This document shows, piece after piece, positions 10,502 to 20,060 of a stretch of DNA of 64,000 nt (within the stretch, counting starts at the first letter, position 1; every line of letters begins with the position of its first letter). Origin of the DNA: Falciphora oryzae (lineage: Eukaryota > Ascomycota > Sordariomycetes > Magnaporthales > Magnaporthaceae); assembly GCA_000733355.1 (NCBI GenBank), contig JNVV01000057.1:1-64000 (forward strand). Reading direction: 5' to 3'. A program made the position numbers and the translations under genes. The notes beneath the pieces are model-generated. The model saw only the letters and a program-made list of their open reading frames with translations. It did no database searches and was not told where the DNA came from.

Positions 10502-11297
10502 ATGGCTTCCAACCCCCCCGCCAGGTGCTGCACTGTCGGCGCCAAGCACGAGTAAGTCTCCAGCCGCCTGCATGCGTACAGCGCTAACAGGCAACCCCAA
10601 CAGGGGCAATCCCACCGGCAAGATGGTCAAGGTCGACAAGTGGGACGCATACCTCGCCGTGCCCGAGCAGCCGCGCAAGGACGTCGCCATCCTGATGCTC
10701 CCCGACGTCATCGGCATCTGGCAGAACAGCCAGCTGCTGGCCGACCAGTACGCCGCCAACGGCTACACCACCATGATCCTCGACATCTACAACGGCGACC
10801 CCCTGTCGCTCAACCGCCCCGAGGACTTTGACATTGCCGCCTGGAAGGAGAAGGGCTCCGACGGCAAGAACCCCCACACCCCGAAGGCCGTCGACCCCAT
10901 CGTCGGGGCCGCCGTCAAGCAGCTCAAGGCCGAGCACGGCGTCAAGCGTCTGGGTGCGGTCGGCGTCTGCTTCGGCGCCAAGTACGTGTGCCGCCACTTC
11001 AAGACCGGCATCGACGTCGGCTTCCTGTGCCACCCGTCTTTCGTCGACGAGGAGGAGCTCGAGGCCGTCGGGCCCCTCGGCATCGCCGCCGCTGAGACCG
11101 ACTCAATCTTCCCGGCCAGCAAGCGCCACCGCTCCGAGGAGATCCTCAAGAAGACGGGCCAGCCGTATCAGATCAGCCTGTACTCGGGTGTTGTCCACGG
11201 CTTCACCGTCCGCGGCGACATGTCCAAGAAGGTCGAGCGCTACGCCAAGGAGGCCGCCTTTCACCAGGCTGTGCAGTGGTTTGACGCGTGGCTGTAA
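10502..11297 (+). CDS. dienelactone hydrolase family protein
   Basis: 247 aa from two exons (10502-10551, 10604-11297) split by a 52-nt intron (GTAAGT...CAG). The first exon is supplied by reading upstream of the long open frame; it begins MASNPPARCCTVGAKHE, a typical fungal N-terminus for this family. The alpha/beta-hydrolase triad is visible: nucleophile Cys139 in GVCFGAK, Asp183 in ETDSIFP and His215 in VVHGF. Bacterial members open dienelactones in chlorocatechol breakdown; fungal paralogues are mostly of unknown substrate and probably cytosolic, as no signal peptide is seen. Confidence 0.9.
10552..10603 (+). other. intron of the dienelactone hydrolase gene
   Basis: 52 nt, donor GTAAGT, CTAAC-type branch motif (GCTAACAG) and CAG acceptor. 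Splicing restores Glu-Gly-Asn-Pro across the junction, as in relatives. Confidence 0.85.
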
Positions 11298-11379
11298 TTA
11301 ATAGGCAGCTGCTCTAGAAACGCAACATGATGCCTGTTCTTTGAGTCCCGTTCCCCCCCTGTGTCCTGTTACACTTTCC

Positions 11380-11613
11380 TCAATGGTGCACCCAGGCGAA
11401 ACTTCCAGCTGCCACCGGATATCCCGTCAGCGCCTGTAGGTAGCGCGATGCCTCCGCAAACGAAGAAGCCTGAACTACCATCTGGTTGGGATCGTTTTTG
11501 TGGATCCGCGCAACTCCCCTTCCACCTAAAAGGCCGTAGAACACAATTCTCTCTTGAGGAATATGCGCCTCAAACACCTCATTGCCGACCCTGACCTGCC
11601 TGATTGTGGTCAT
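11380..11613 (-). CDS. small hypothetical protein
   Basis: A 77-aa ORF with its own ATG and stop and a balanced composition unlike the Arg/Pro-rich chance ORFs nearby. It starts MTTIRQVRVGNEVFEA and continues with a beta-rich, Gly-containing middle (VFYGLLGGRGVARIH). No domain is recognised. It lies tail to tail with the hydrolase (83 bp between stops) and just left of a truncated MITE, so it could also be the remnant of a larger gene whose promoter side was disrupted. Confidence 0.4.
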   Translation of the reverse strand: MTTIRQVRVGNEVFEAHIPQERIVFYGLLGGRGVARIHKNDPNQMVVQASSFAEASRYLQALTGYPVAAGSFAWVHH

Positions 11614-11682
11614 CTCTGGAAGACTAATTATATCGAGCTAAAGGCAAAAGGACAGTGGCGACCTACTGGCGATGTGACTTAA

Positions 11683-11930
11683 GGGGCTGTTCAATACTAT
11701 CGCGGTTTTTGGTTTTTTCCATGCTATTTTTGCTACCCGCTTGAAAAACCGATGGTGGATCTGAGACCCCCCGGCTTAAATGCCTGTAAAACGCCTAGTA
11801 AATATAGCTTTTGCTCTGCTAGAAGTACTATTTTGACTAGGCCAACGAGTCGCTTGGATGGAGGCCCTGTAAGCCACTTGTGGCCTTTAATCAAGGAGGG
11901 TTTGAGAAGGTCTGGGAGGGCCTGGGAAGG
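11683..11930. mobile_element. truncated PIF/Harbinger-like MITE
   Basis: The left 248 bp match the left part of the complete element at 15254-15914, starting GGGGCTGTTCAATACTATCG directly after TAA. The right half is missing; the sequence stops where the solo LTR begins, so the LTR or its recombination removed the rest. Confidence 0.8.
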
Positions 11931-12225
11931 TGTCACACGGAAGAACCCGTGGACCTAACTAGTCGGCATCACGAGTCGGCCTTACGGAGGTTCGGAGACC
12001 CGCATAGGCGGTCAACGGCCCCAAGGCCAAGCGGTGAAGGTTGGAAGGCAGTGTGAATCATGTACTCGATACTTCGCACGGATCACAAAGGGTCTATATA
12101 AACCCTGCCATCTCCTATGTCTTCCACGAGAGATTCCTTCTTCCTCAAGCATCTCTTGAGCCCATAGAAAGATTATCTGCAATCTAGAGATTCTTTCTCC
12201 AAGCCGTCTTTAACCCCTTGTTACA
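11931..12225 (+). mobile_element. solo LTR of the Gypsy-2 family
   Basis: 295 bp starting TGTCACACGG and ending CCTTGTTACA. It aligns end to end with the 295-bp LTR at 60392-60686 read on its coding strand (TGTTATACGG...TTATTACA). It contains a CTATATAAACC promoter-like motif shared by both. The 5-bp flanks differ (GAAGG and ATATA), so no target duplication is kept and the neighbourhood was rearranged. Confidence 0.88.
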
Positions 12226-12398
12226 ATATATAAGGAGACCTTCTCGTGAATCACCTCGGGAACTACAACCTCCAGATGCCATCCAACTCGTTTACAGATC
12301 ATCATTTCACAGTTCATCTCCCCACCCCTATGGTCAGCTCCAGAGCATCCCACATCCTTTACGGGTCATCGCCAACCACCCCCAAAGCCAGCTCATGT

Positions 12399-12481
12399 CT
12401 CCACAGATACAATCACTAATGACCATGCCACCTTGTGGATCCGAGGCTCTAGTGGTTGTGTCCGTGATTGTATCTGTGGAG
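12399..12481. repeat. perfect 18-bp inverted repeat (hairpin)
   Basis: Arms at 12399-12416 and 12464-12481 (CTCCACAGATACAATCAC and its exact complement) flank a 47-bp spacer. The pair could fold as RNA or DNA. A related GGTGATTGTATCAC motif occurs at about 12605-12618. Confidence 0.7.
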
Positions 12482-12580
12482 TGATGTTAGATGTGATGCT
12501 GCTGTTGGATTTTGCCCGTTTCAGGATGAATCACTGCGACGGCGGGCCGAGGCCGGTCGGGCATATATACGTGGGCGGGG

Positions 12581-12751
12581 ATGCCAGCATCGTCTAGAAA
12601 TAAAGGTGATTGTATCACAAATGAGAAAATTGCGCTTGTGGAGCTGATTCCGAAAGTGACCGAGCTTATGCAGCTAGCCCTGAAGTGGTTTGACGCATGG
12701 CAATATCAGTGGGTATGTAGGGTTCGATTGTATGGGCCGAGACTCAGCTGA
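12581..12751 (+). CDS. possible small ORF, 56 aa
   Basis: ATG at 12581, about 15 bp after a CATATATACG motif, opens a 56-codon frame whose centre reads like an amphipathic helix (ALVELIPKVTELMQLALKWF). FDAW near residue 40 echoes the QWFDAWL end of the dienelactone hydrolase, so this may be a fragment of an old duplicate. GTATGT within codons 44-46 could be a donor, in which case this is a relic exon. Weak call. Confidence 0.2.
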   Translation: MPASSRNKGDCITNEKIALVELIPKVTELMQLALKWFDAWQYQWVCRVRLYGPRLS

Positions 12752-13151
12752 AGTTAAAGTGACAGACCTAACCTCGCCTTCAAAAAAACGATGACGATCA
12801 AGAGCCGACGTGATGATCAGTATTGAGGCCCAAGTGCTTTCCCCTACTTGTCCTCCGTCTTCTCTCCTCGGCTTTGGATGTTAGCATTTGGCAGTAATCA
12901 CAGCAAGGTGAAGCGGCAAGCTAATATCCTCGGAGGGAGTCGAATTCTTGGGGATGGAGATGGTATTAAGTTGACGCTGCGTTAGAATTCGCTGATCATT
13001 TCCAAGAATTAGCTAGCACAACCACCTCAGATCACAATCACCTCAAAATCACGAATCACCTCCAAATGTGGAGTTTCAAGCCTCCAGCTCTCGGACCCAA
13101 GAGATATGGCATGGTTCAAGTACTAGTCATAGGACAGCACAGGTAATTCTG

Positions 13152-14684
13152 TCAAGCGAGTCCCATCCAAAGCCCGATTCCAAAGATTGTGCCGTCGTTG
13201 CTGACAGGACTGGTCACTTCTGCAGGTGTGTGCTCACGGCCAGGTACGTCCACGTAGCATGTTGACCTGCCCAGGACCTCGACCGCCAGGGCCGTGAGAT
13301 CCGCCAGCACAGACACGTCGCCTGCTCCGTACAGACCGAGGATGTGCGCCGCCCGGCTCGCGTGTGTCCAGCGCTCGGGGAAAGCATCCAGGACGCCCAC
13401 AAGCACGCCGAGTTCGGGGCCCGGCGCTGCCCGCACCAAGACTAGAGCCACCGGCAGCAGTCGCGCCAGCGTCACACGGTTCAGAGGAAGCAGACGCTGC
13501 TGGAACAAGATGGATATCGACTGCAGATGCTTTCGGGCAAAGTGTAGCGCCTCGGGCGATCGGTAGTACAGCATCAGCAGCAGGTTGTGGTACCGCGACG
13601 ACACCCAGGCGATGGAGCTGTGGATGTGCGCGTTGTCTGGCTCCGGGCCGGCGAGGCAGGCGCTACTGTACCAGTTCTCGATCTCGGCCCTGATGTCGGG
13701 TTCGGCAGACCTGTCCTCGCAACCAGGGTGCATCATGTGGCGCAGGATGCGGCCCTCGAGCCGTCGGAGTTGGATCACATAGCGGTTCGTCTGCAGCACC
13801 GCGGCAATTTGGAGCTGATCTGAGGACGCGAGCTCCTCGATTGTCAAGATGGGGAGCGCCACGCTCGCTCCGTCATCGCTCAGGGCCGGCGGTATGCCCA
13901 GAGAGCTCGATATCATGCGATCCAGCACGTAGATGCTCCAGAAAAGCCGACGTCGGAGCTCGGCTTCCGCCTCCTGACCCTGCGTATCCGCAAGTCCCAG
14001 AAGCAGGGCCTGGCGCGACGCGATGGCTACAATTGAGACCGTCGAGCCCCCGGGGTCGGACAACGAGTAGAGCGCCAGCAGAACCAGCGCCCGCACCGAC
14101 TCTACGCTGGGCTCGAGGCACTCGTAGATGATCTCCGAGTATGGTAGATCCAGCCTGGTCTCGGGGATCTGCCCCGCGCGTTGCAGTGTCGTACAGCCGA
14201 TGGCCATGACGAGGTACAGCTCACGGCTGGCCACCGCCGTGAACGCGTCCGCGTCACGCAGCAGCCGCTGCCTGTCCACGAATGGATACGCGCGGTGCAC
14301 ATTGCGAAAGTAGGCATCGACGAAGCCCGGGGCCGCTTCAGGCGGGATGGACTGCGCCGGCTTCTTCAGGTCCGATCCTGTCTCCACATCCTCCACGGGC
14401 ACACCCAGCCCCTCGACGTACCGCGTCAGCCATTCGATGCGGGCGCGCAGGTGGTGGGCCTGGGCGGCGCTCGAGTCGGCGGGGACCGCGTAGGAGCAGG
14501 TCTGGCCTGCGGCGGCGCACAGCGCGCAGGTCGGGAACGCGCGCGAGCACTTCTTTTTGAGGCTGCGGCACCGGTCGCACGCGGGCGCTCCCTCGGATCG
14601 GCGCGGGTCAGGCCTGTCGACGCGGCTGCCGTCGGTTTCGGGCCGGTTGATGCGGAACCGGCCATAGCCTGACTTGTCGGTCAT
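13152..14684 (-). CDS. Zn2Cys6 fungal transcription factor
   Basis: Intronless, 510 aa. The DNA-binding binuclear cluster is C36-X2-C39-X6-C46-X6-C53-X2-C56-X6-C63 (ACDRCRSLKKKCSRAF...), the exact GAL4-type spacing, followed by a short linker. A fungal-specific transcription factor domain covers most of the rest (from about residue 95, PGFVDAYFRNVHRAYPFVDRQ; central RRRLFWSIYVLDRMIS). It is nuclear and presumably dimeric; the target genes are unknown. The upstream in-frame TTG is not used as start; ATG at 14684 gives a normal basic N-terminus. It is isolated between transposon-rich stretches with no visible metabolic cluster. Confidence 0.88.
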   Translation of the reverse strand: MTDKSGYGRFRINRPETDGSRVDRPDPRRSEGAPACDRCRSLKKKCSRAFPTCALCAAAGQTCSYAVPADSSAAQAHHLRARIEWLTRYVEGLGVPVEDVETGSDLKKPAQSIPPEAAPGFVDAYFRNVHRAYPFVDRQRLLRDADAFTAVASRELYLVMAIGCTTLQRAGQIPETRLDLPYSEIIYECLEPSVESVRALVLLALYSLSDPGGSTVSIVAIASRQALLLGLADTQGQEAEAELRRRLFWSIYVLDRMISSSLGIPPALSDDGASVALPILTIEELASSDQLQIAAVLQTNRYVIQLRRLEGRILRHMMHPGCEDRSAEPDIRAEIENWYSSACLAGPEPDNAHIHSSIAWVSSRYHNLLLMLYYRSPEALHFARKHLQSISILFQQRLLPLNRVTLARLLPVALVLVRAAPGPELGVLVGVLDAFPERWTHASRAAHILGLYGAGDVSVLADLTALAVEVLGRSTCYVDVPGREHTPAEVTSPVSNDGTIFGIGLWMGLA

Positions 14685-15250
14685 TGTCCCGGTCTCCAAC
14701 GATGGGAGTGAGGTCGTGTCGGCTACCTATTTATGACCCGCTGTCGGGATGGAGCCGATAGAATTGCCGAATGCGGTACTACGGCATGATTCCATTCCAG
14801 TCCACTGATCACTCGTACGATCGATGATATTTTGACGCCAGCTTTTACCTCAAACTGATCGATGAGGACAAAAGCTCCGGCTCACTCGGGGACATGTCCG
14901 TCGGGGGGAACGCGGAGAAGAGTGGGTCACAGGGACGCGCCACTGCTGAGGCTTTCTATTCTTTTTCCGGTCCGAGTCCAAAGCTTCAGTCCACATGGCT
15001 ATTCTTATGGTTGGCAAGATATTCCACGCTCACAATGAGTTTTTGAGTTGCGTGAAGTTGGGAAAGTCCGGTCCGAAGTCTGGTCCGAAGCCACCTCTGG
15101 CTGGCTCGTGCTTGTGGAGGTGACTGCTGGTTTGCTGATTGAGGTGACGATACTTCCTGTGTATCGGCCGTCTACCTGCCCGAACTTTTCTTCTCAACTT
15201 CTGATCCGACAAACCCCAACCACCACCACCACCACCAGGCTCTCGTCGCG
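14685..15250. promoter_or_regulatory. upstream region of the Zn2Cys6 gene
   Basis: TCATAAATAG on the minus strand (14727-14736), about 43 bp from the start codon, is a TATA-like candidate. The rest, including repeats of GGTCCGAAG near 15070-15090, shows no gene. Confidence 0.35.
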
Positions 15251-15253
15251 TAA

Positions 15254-15914
15254 GGGGCTGTTCAATACTATCGCGGTTTTTGGTTTTTTCCCTACTATTT
15301 TTGCCAACCGCTTGAAAAACCGCTGGTGGATCCGAGACCCCCCGGCCTAAATCCCGGTGAAACGCCTAGTAAATATAGCTTTTGCCCCGCCAGAAGTACC
15401 ATTTTGACCAGGCCAACGAGTCGCCTGGATGGAGGCCCTGTAAGCCACTTGTGGCCTTTAATCAGGGAGGGTCTGGGAAGGTTTAGGAGGGACAAAGCCA
15501 GCCGGCCCGCGGGTCGAATCCGGTAAGGTGCACCAAATCAATTCGTCTATTTTAACCGCAATTTTTACCCGTTTAATATACTAAATAAACCATTCAATTC
15601 GCCTCTTTTTGCTCTATCCAATAAAAAAAAAATTTATCGCTTTTCATCGGTGCGCGCCGCGCAACGGGCCGAAAATAGGAAAGGTTTTTAACAACTAATA
15701 CCAGGGTTTGCCACCATCCCCCGTGGTGGCCCGCTCCTTTGCGACAGATGGACGTTTCGTGTCGGCCCTGGATGGGAATCCACCGACAAGCAGGCCCAAA
15801 TATACATGAACGGACCCCGGGCGTTGTCTCCACGTCGAGAATTAAGCTTAAATCAAGGCAAAAAACCACAAGGGGGGTTAAAAAACCAAAAACCGCATAG
15901 TATTGAACAGCCCC
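15254..15914. mobile_element. PIF/Harbinger-like MITE, complete
   Basis: 661 bp with terminal inverted repeats of roughly 35 bp beginning GGGGCTGTTCAATACTAT and rich in TTTTTGG, flanked by TAA on both sides (15251-15253, 15915-15917). A TWA target duplication and GGG-type ends are characteristic of PIF/Harbinger elements. No transposase ORF. It carries a GGTCGAATCC motif near 15512 like a tRNA B box, probably chance. Confidence 0.85.
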
Positions 15915-16912
15915 TAAGTTTATCCTAGCATCACGTCCACTCTTAGGGCGTGTTTGTCACTAGCAGGTTTTTTGTTTTTTGACCCTGGACCGGTTTTTTG
16001 CACACGGATACTCCCGAAATAAGCGTAACTAGGGGCCTTGCAATAAAAAAACGTACCTTTTTTTTTTTCTCCATTTTTACCGGTATCACATTTGCAAACC
16101 AATTTCCTACTTGGGCCGTGGCAAAAAAAAAAAAAAAAGTATTTATTACTATTTAATCCTATTTGCGCGTGCTGGGCCCTTTTGGGGGTGGTGTCACGGC
16201 ACCAACGAGGGCGAAGACGCCGGGCTGCAACAAACCCTCCTAGTTGAATTGGCTATTTAGAGTTAAGGAACAAAAAAGGAAGAGTTGTGCGTTGCACCTG
16301 TTCGGATCGATTGCTTTAGGTAGGGCAATTGGGCCGGGCTCTACTTGTCGCACGGATTTGCCAAGCGCCCGTGCAACAAGTAGGTGTACCTGGCACCGAG
16401 CCCTACCAGGGCTACGTGCCATAACAGGTGGCCCTTTCGGGGTTCGAATTTTTTCTAAGGCAAAAGCTTTTCGAAAGGCGGGAGGGTGCTTGGCTTTATA
16501 TATTAGTCGTGCTAAAGTCCCTGGTTAGGTGGCAAAGGGGGTGGCAAAGGAGGTGGCATAGGAGGTAGCACAGGAGGTGGCGAAGGCCGTGCCAACGCGA
16601 CTCGTAGGCCTGGTTAAAAAGATACTTCTAGCGGGCCTTTAGAATGATTTTCACAAAGGCCAGGAAGCCCCTGGCACGGGTCCGCAAACCGATAAACAAG
16701 CGGTTTTTCAAAATAGTAACGTGGTTCACAAGCGAGTGACGCACTTCCAAATCCCATACTAAACGCCGTTTTCGACATCCTTGCTAACTCGACCAATTTT
16801 GATCCAAATTCGATGCAATTTTGTACATAACGTTTTAATTATATACCTGATTTTATGTAATTATCTTGAATTTTACAACCCTAACCCGGGTGAGATATTA
16901 AGAAATTCGCTA

Positions 16913-17903
16913 ACGTGGTTCACCACCGAGTCGGACAAACCACCGAGTCGGACAGTTGAAAAATGCATATTAAACAGCGTTTTTTTTCGATTAAATAACT
17001 CGCTTAATTTAAAGCTAAATTCTACCAAAATTAAAACAGTTAACGTAGTTCATAAGCGAGCGGCACACATAAGCGAGCGGCACACTTCAAAATCCTATAT
17101 TAAACAGCGTTTTTTTTCGATTAAATAACTCGCTTAATTTAAAGCTAAATTCTACCAAAATTAAAACAGTTAACGTAGTTCATAAGCGAGCGGCACACAT
17201 AAGCGAGCGGCACACTTCAAAATCCTATATTAAACAGCGTTTTTTTTCAATTAAATAACTCGCTCAATTTGGGGCTAAATTCCACGAAAATTAAAACAGT
17301 TATATTTAACTTTATAATGATTATAATTTGAATTTTCCGCATTTTTATTATTACTCCTTTGGGTTAATTTGCAAAATGTATACAGTATATTATACAGTGT
17401 TGCAAACTAACCTAAAGGAGTAATAATAAAAATGCGGAAAATTCAAATTATAATCATTATAAAGTTAAATATAACTGTTTTAATTTTCGTGGAATTTAGC
17501 CCCAAATTGAGCGAGTTATTTAATTAAATAAAAACGCCGTTTAATATAAGATTTTGAAGTGTGCCGCTCGCTTATGTGTGCCGCTCGCTTATAAACCACG
17601 TTATATTTAACATTATAAAGATTATAATTTGAATTTTCCGCATTTTTATTATTACTCTTTTAGGTTAGTTTGCAAAATGTATACAGTGTATTACACAGTG
17701 TTGCGAACTAACCTAAAAGGAGTAATAATAAAAATGCGGAAAATTTAAATTATAATCTTTATAATGTTAAATATAACTGTTTTAATTTTGGTAGAATTTA
17801 GCCTCAAATTAAGCGAGTTATTTAATCGAAAAAAAACGCTGTTTAATATGCATTTTTCAACTGTCCGACTCGGTGGTTTGTCCGACTCGGTGGTGAACCA
17901 CGT
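16913..17903. mobile_element. foldback MITE E2 nested in E1
   Basis: Ends ACGTGGTTCACCACCGAG with the module core TCGGACA present twice in each terminus, TA duplication at 16911-16912 and 17904-17905. Arms are inverted repeats; the empty element is about 430 bp. Its interior resembles E3 and E4 (shared CGCATTTTTATTATTACT palindrome), so these three form one MITE family. Confidence 0.85.
17043..17601. mobile_element. foldback MITE E3 nested in E2, with duplicated left arm
   Basis: Ends ACGTAGTTCATAAGCGAG / inverse with core CGGCACA, TA on both sides. The proper element is 17173-17601 (429 bp). An additional 130-bp left arm (17043-17172) precedes it: it has E3's terminus but E2's inner sequence, so it is a chimera made by recombination between the nested copies. 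Confidence 0.8.
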
Positions 17904-18166
17904 TAATTTAACTCCTGCATTTTTAATATCTCACCCAGGTTAGGGTTATAAAATTCAAGATAATTACATAAAATCAGGTATATAATTAAAACGTTATGTA
18001 TAAAATTGCATCGAATTTGGATCAAAATTGGTCGAGTTAGCAAGGATGTCAAAAACGGCGTTTAGTATGGGATTTGGAAGTGCGTCACTCGCTTGTGTGC
18101 GTCACTCGCTTGTGAACCACGTTATGGAAAAAACAAAAAACACCCCTAGTAACAAACACGCCCTTA

Positions 18167-18289
18167 GCTTTCATTTTGATATTAATGTTATATTTAGCAT
18201 CCATAAACGTTCTCAAGAAGCCCGCTTTCAAAGTACAGCCTCATCGCTAGTAAGTTCGTTTTTGATTCTTTCGTCCTAGGTTGCGGGTA
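18167..18289. other. short flank between Harbinger-like element and coiled-coil remnant
   Basis: Contains CTAGTAAGTTCG at about 18247 and CCTAG at 18278-18282. These look like donor and acceptor but would give an intron of only about 34 nt; no exon is assigned. Confidence 0.3.
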
Positions 18290-18598
18290 TGCTGCGCGTG
18301 CTGCCAGGCAGCACCGAGCAAGACGGCACGCTCAATTGGACCATCTCGCGGACGGGCCAGGGCAGCTCACTTTTTGACGACATTCATAGCTGGATGGTGG
18401 CAGAGGCCCCAAGGACCTTGGGATGAAGGCTATGCAGGCTGAGCTGGCCATCCTCCAAGATAAGATCAAGAAGAACGAGGAGGAGCGCGAGACAATGCTC
18501 GCCGAGCTGACCAATCTCCAAGACAAGATCAAGACGAAGAAGGAGGAGACGGCGGGCGGAAACACCTCTGCAGCCGCCGCGCCCTCCGCCAACTGAGC
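18290..18598 (+). pseudogene. 3' remnant of a coiled-coil protein gene
   Basis: Two plus-strand frames follow each other and are too short to stand out. The first (ATG 18290 to TGA 18426) reads naturally: it begins MLRVLPGSTEQDGTLNWTI and includes SSLFDDIHSWMV. The second (18424 to TGA at about 18597) is a Lys/Glu coiled coil with an internal repeat (ELAILQDKIKK / ELTNLQDKIKT) and an Ala-rich end. They overlap as ATGA in different frames, so either a frameshift or an intron ending at ATTCATAG (about 18390) joins them. The 5' part is absent; the Harbinger-like element ends about 125 bp upstream. The minus-strand neighbour ends a few bases downstream. Function unknown. Confidence 0.45.
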
Positions 18599-18604
18599 TC
18601 TGCC

Positions 18605-20060
18605 TCAGCAGTCGCTCCATGTCTGTGGTCTCCTTCCAGCCTTGACCATCTTCCCGACGACATGGATGGACCAGTGGCTGCGGCGGCCGGTGAAGCGCCA
18701 CCAGCCCTCAATGGTGAGGAGGGTGGTAGTCACGGCCACGGCGAGGAAGATCCAGAAGTAGCCCGACACGACGGGGCCTGAGTCTGGCGCAGCGGAGAAG
18801 CGGAGATCGCGCCAGTCGTTCTGGAAGGCGAAGATGGGCATGGAAAAGATGGTCTGTATTGTTAGAGCCGGAATAGCATGGAATCGATCGCTTGAGAACT
18901 CACCGCCACCGCCGTCATGGGCAGGTACAACATCGCGACAAAGGCCAGGACTGTGTGGACCTTGGACTCGTGGCCACTAGCCCTGGCCTCCGTGATGGCC
19001 AGAGCGGTGCGGATCTGCGGGCGATACTCCAAGGCATGAGCAGCTGAGGGATGTCGGGGAAGGGGAGACTTACAACATCGATGCTGAAGGACATGTCATC
19101 GCGGTAGATGGCGCACTCGGCGATCAGGGAGTCGTACTCGGCGTCGATCTCGTCGAGGCGGGCTCGGAAGGTGCCGGAGCCTGCGGCAATCTTGGACAGC
19201 TGGCTCTTGGCCTTGCGCATCTCCTGCTCGAGAGACATGGCGTCGAACCGGTTGGAGCGCACCGTGCTGGTTAAGCCGGGGGTGATGGAGCCGGCCTGGA
19301 CCTCGCGCTCGAGAGCGAGGACGGCGTTGGTGGAGGCGACGAGACACTTGCGGACGGACTTGTAGAGGCGCTGGCGGCAGATCTCGGCGTAAATGGCTGG
19401 CAGGACGGCCGGGTGCGAGGCGGGGCGGGACTTGAGGAACCGGCGGGCCACGGCGGCGTCGGCGGGGGTACAGCCGAAGACTATGCTGACAGACAGGCCG
19501 CGGTGATGAGTCGAGGCGAAGCCGAAGCAGTTGCGGTCGTTGATCCAGGACTTGGCGCTGGTGGACTGGCGGTCGTCCTCGGACACCATCGAGAAGCGGG
19601 TGTTGATGGAGGTGAGGACATTCTGCAGGCCGTTGGGCTTGAGAGCGGCGGCGATGGTCTTCCAGCGACCGGCCGGCATGGGGAGCTCGAACAGGCTGGC
19701 TGGGGAGTCCGAGCCGGGCTTGGCCGAGGCACGAGGCGAGAGGCTGTTCGTGGGTAAGATCCAGGGGTCAGTCCGTACATGACACCACGGAGCGGTAGGT
19801 ACTTACAGCAGCCAGTATCCTTCCATGTCGGCGGCGCCTTCGCCAAAGATGGGCATCTACTACGGTTAGCTAGGAACGGAGGCGTCAAAGCTGCGGCCTA
19901 CGTCAAAGCATTGTTTCCAGTCCAGGTCGTCCTTGAGCACGAGCTCCTTCGGGGGGTCCTCTTTCAGGCCGTCATCGCGCTTGTCGGTCAGACAATGAAG
20001 AGTGCGGAAGTCATGAGACTCATCGAGAAGCTCTCGGTCGCAGTAGAGCCAGTCGGTCAT
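18605..20060 (-). CDS. CorA-like two-TM membrane protein, five exons
   Basis: Assembled from exons 19902-20060, 19807-19856, 19074-19743, 18904-19014 and 18605-18853. All four introns are GT-AG (45, 63, 59 and 50 nt), phases agree throughout, and the product is 412 aa. The N-terminal half is soluble and helical. Two membrane segments near the C-terminus (about 312-338 and 361-380) are in the position typical of CorA/ZntB metal transporters. In place of the canonical GMN motif after TM1 there is SMP, as seen in many fungal CorA-like proteins whose transport activity is untested. The start at MTDWLYCDRELLDE was chosen over an upstream in-frame Met because the extra leader is low-complexity. Confidence 0.78.

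Larger units (their letters stand above)
12226..13151. other. intergenic region with a hairpin and a possible tiny ORF
   Basis: No transposon ends or protein domains recognised. It contains an 18-bp perfect inverted repeat and a 56-codon ORF, both listed separately. The right part is AT-richer and serves as the 3' flank of the Zn2Cys6 gene. Confidence 0.5.
16719..18122. mobile_element. foldback MITE E1 (outermost of three), pogo-type ends
   Basis: Begins ACGTGGTTCACAAGCGAG and ends with the inverted equivalent, flanked by TA (16717-16718, 18123-18124). Its two arms (16719-16910 and 17906-18122) are inverted copies of each other, so the empty element is a hairpin of about 410 bp. Core motif of the terminal module is TGACGCA. 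The right end has the module twice, the left end once. Carries E2 at its centre. Confidence 0.85.
15946..18163. mobile_element. second PIF/Harbinger-like non-autonomous element with nested insertions
   Basis: Ends GGGCGTGTTTGT...ACTAG and its inverted copy ACAAACACGCCC, flanked by TTA on both sides (15943-15945, 18164-18166). Without the nested MITEs the element is about 810 bp (15946-16716 plus 18125-18163) and has no transposase. A run of 12-bp GGTGGCAAAGGA-type repeats lies at about 16527-16586. The foldback MITE nest is inserted near its right end. Confidence 0.82.

Noticed and set aside
16430..16450. tRNA-like GGGGTTCGAATT motif
   Set aside because: B-box-like only; no acceptor stem or A box in a foldable context, and it lies in a Harbinger-like element.
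17041..17290. CRISPR-like or satellite array of 130-bp repeats
   Set aside because: Only two and a half copies, explained by duplicated MITE arms; eukaryotic context.
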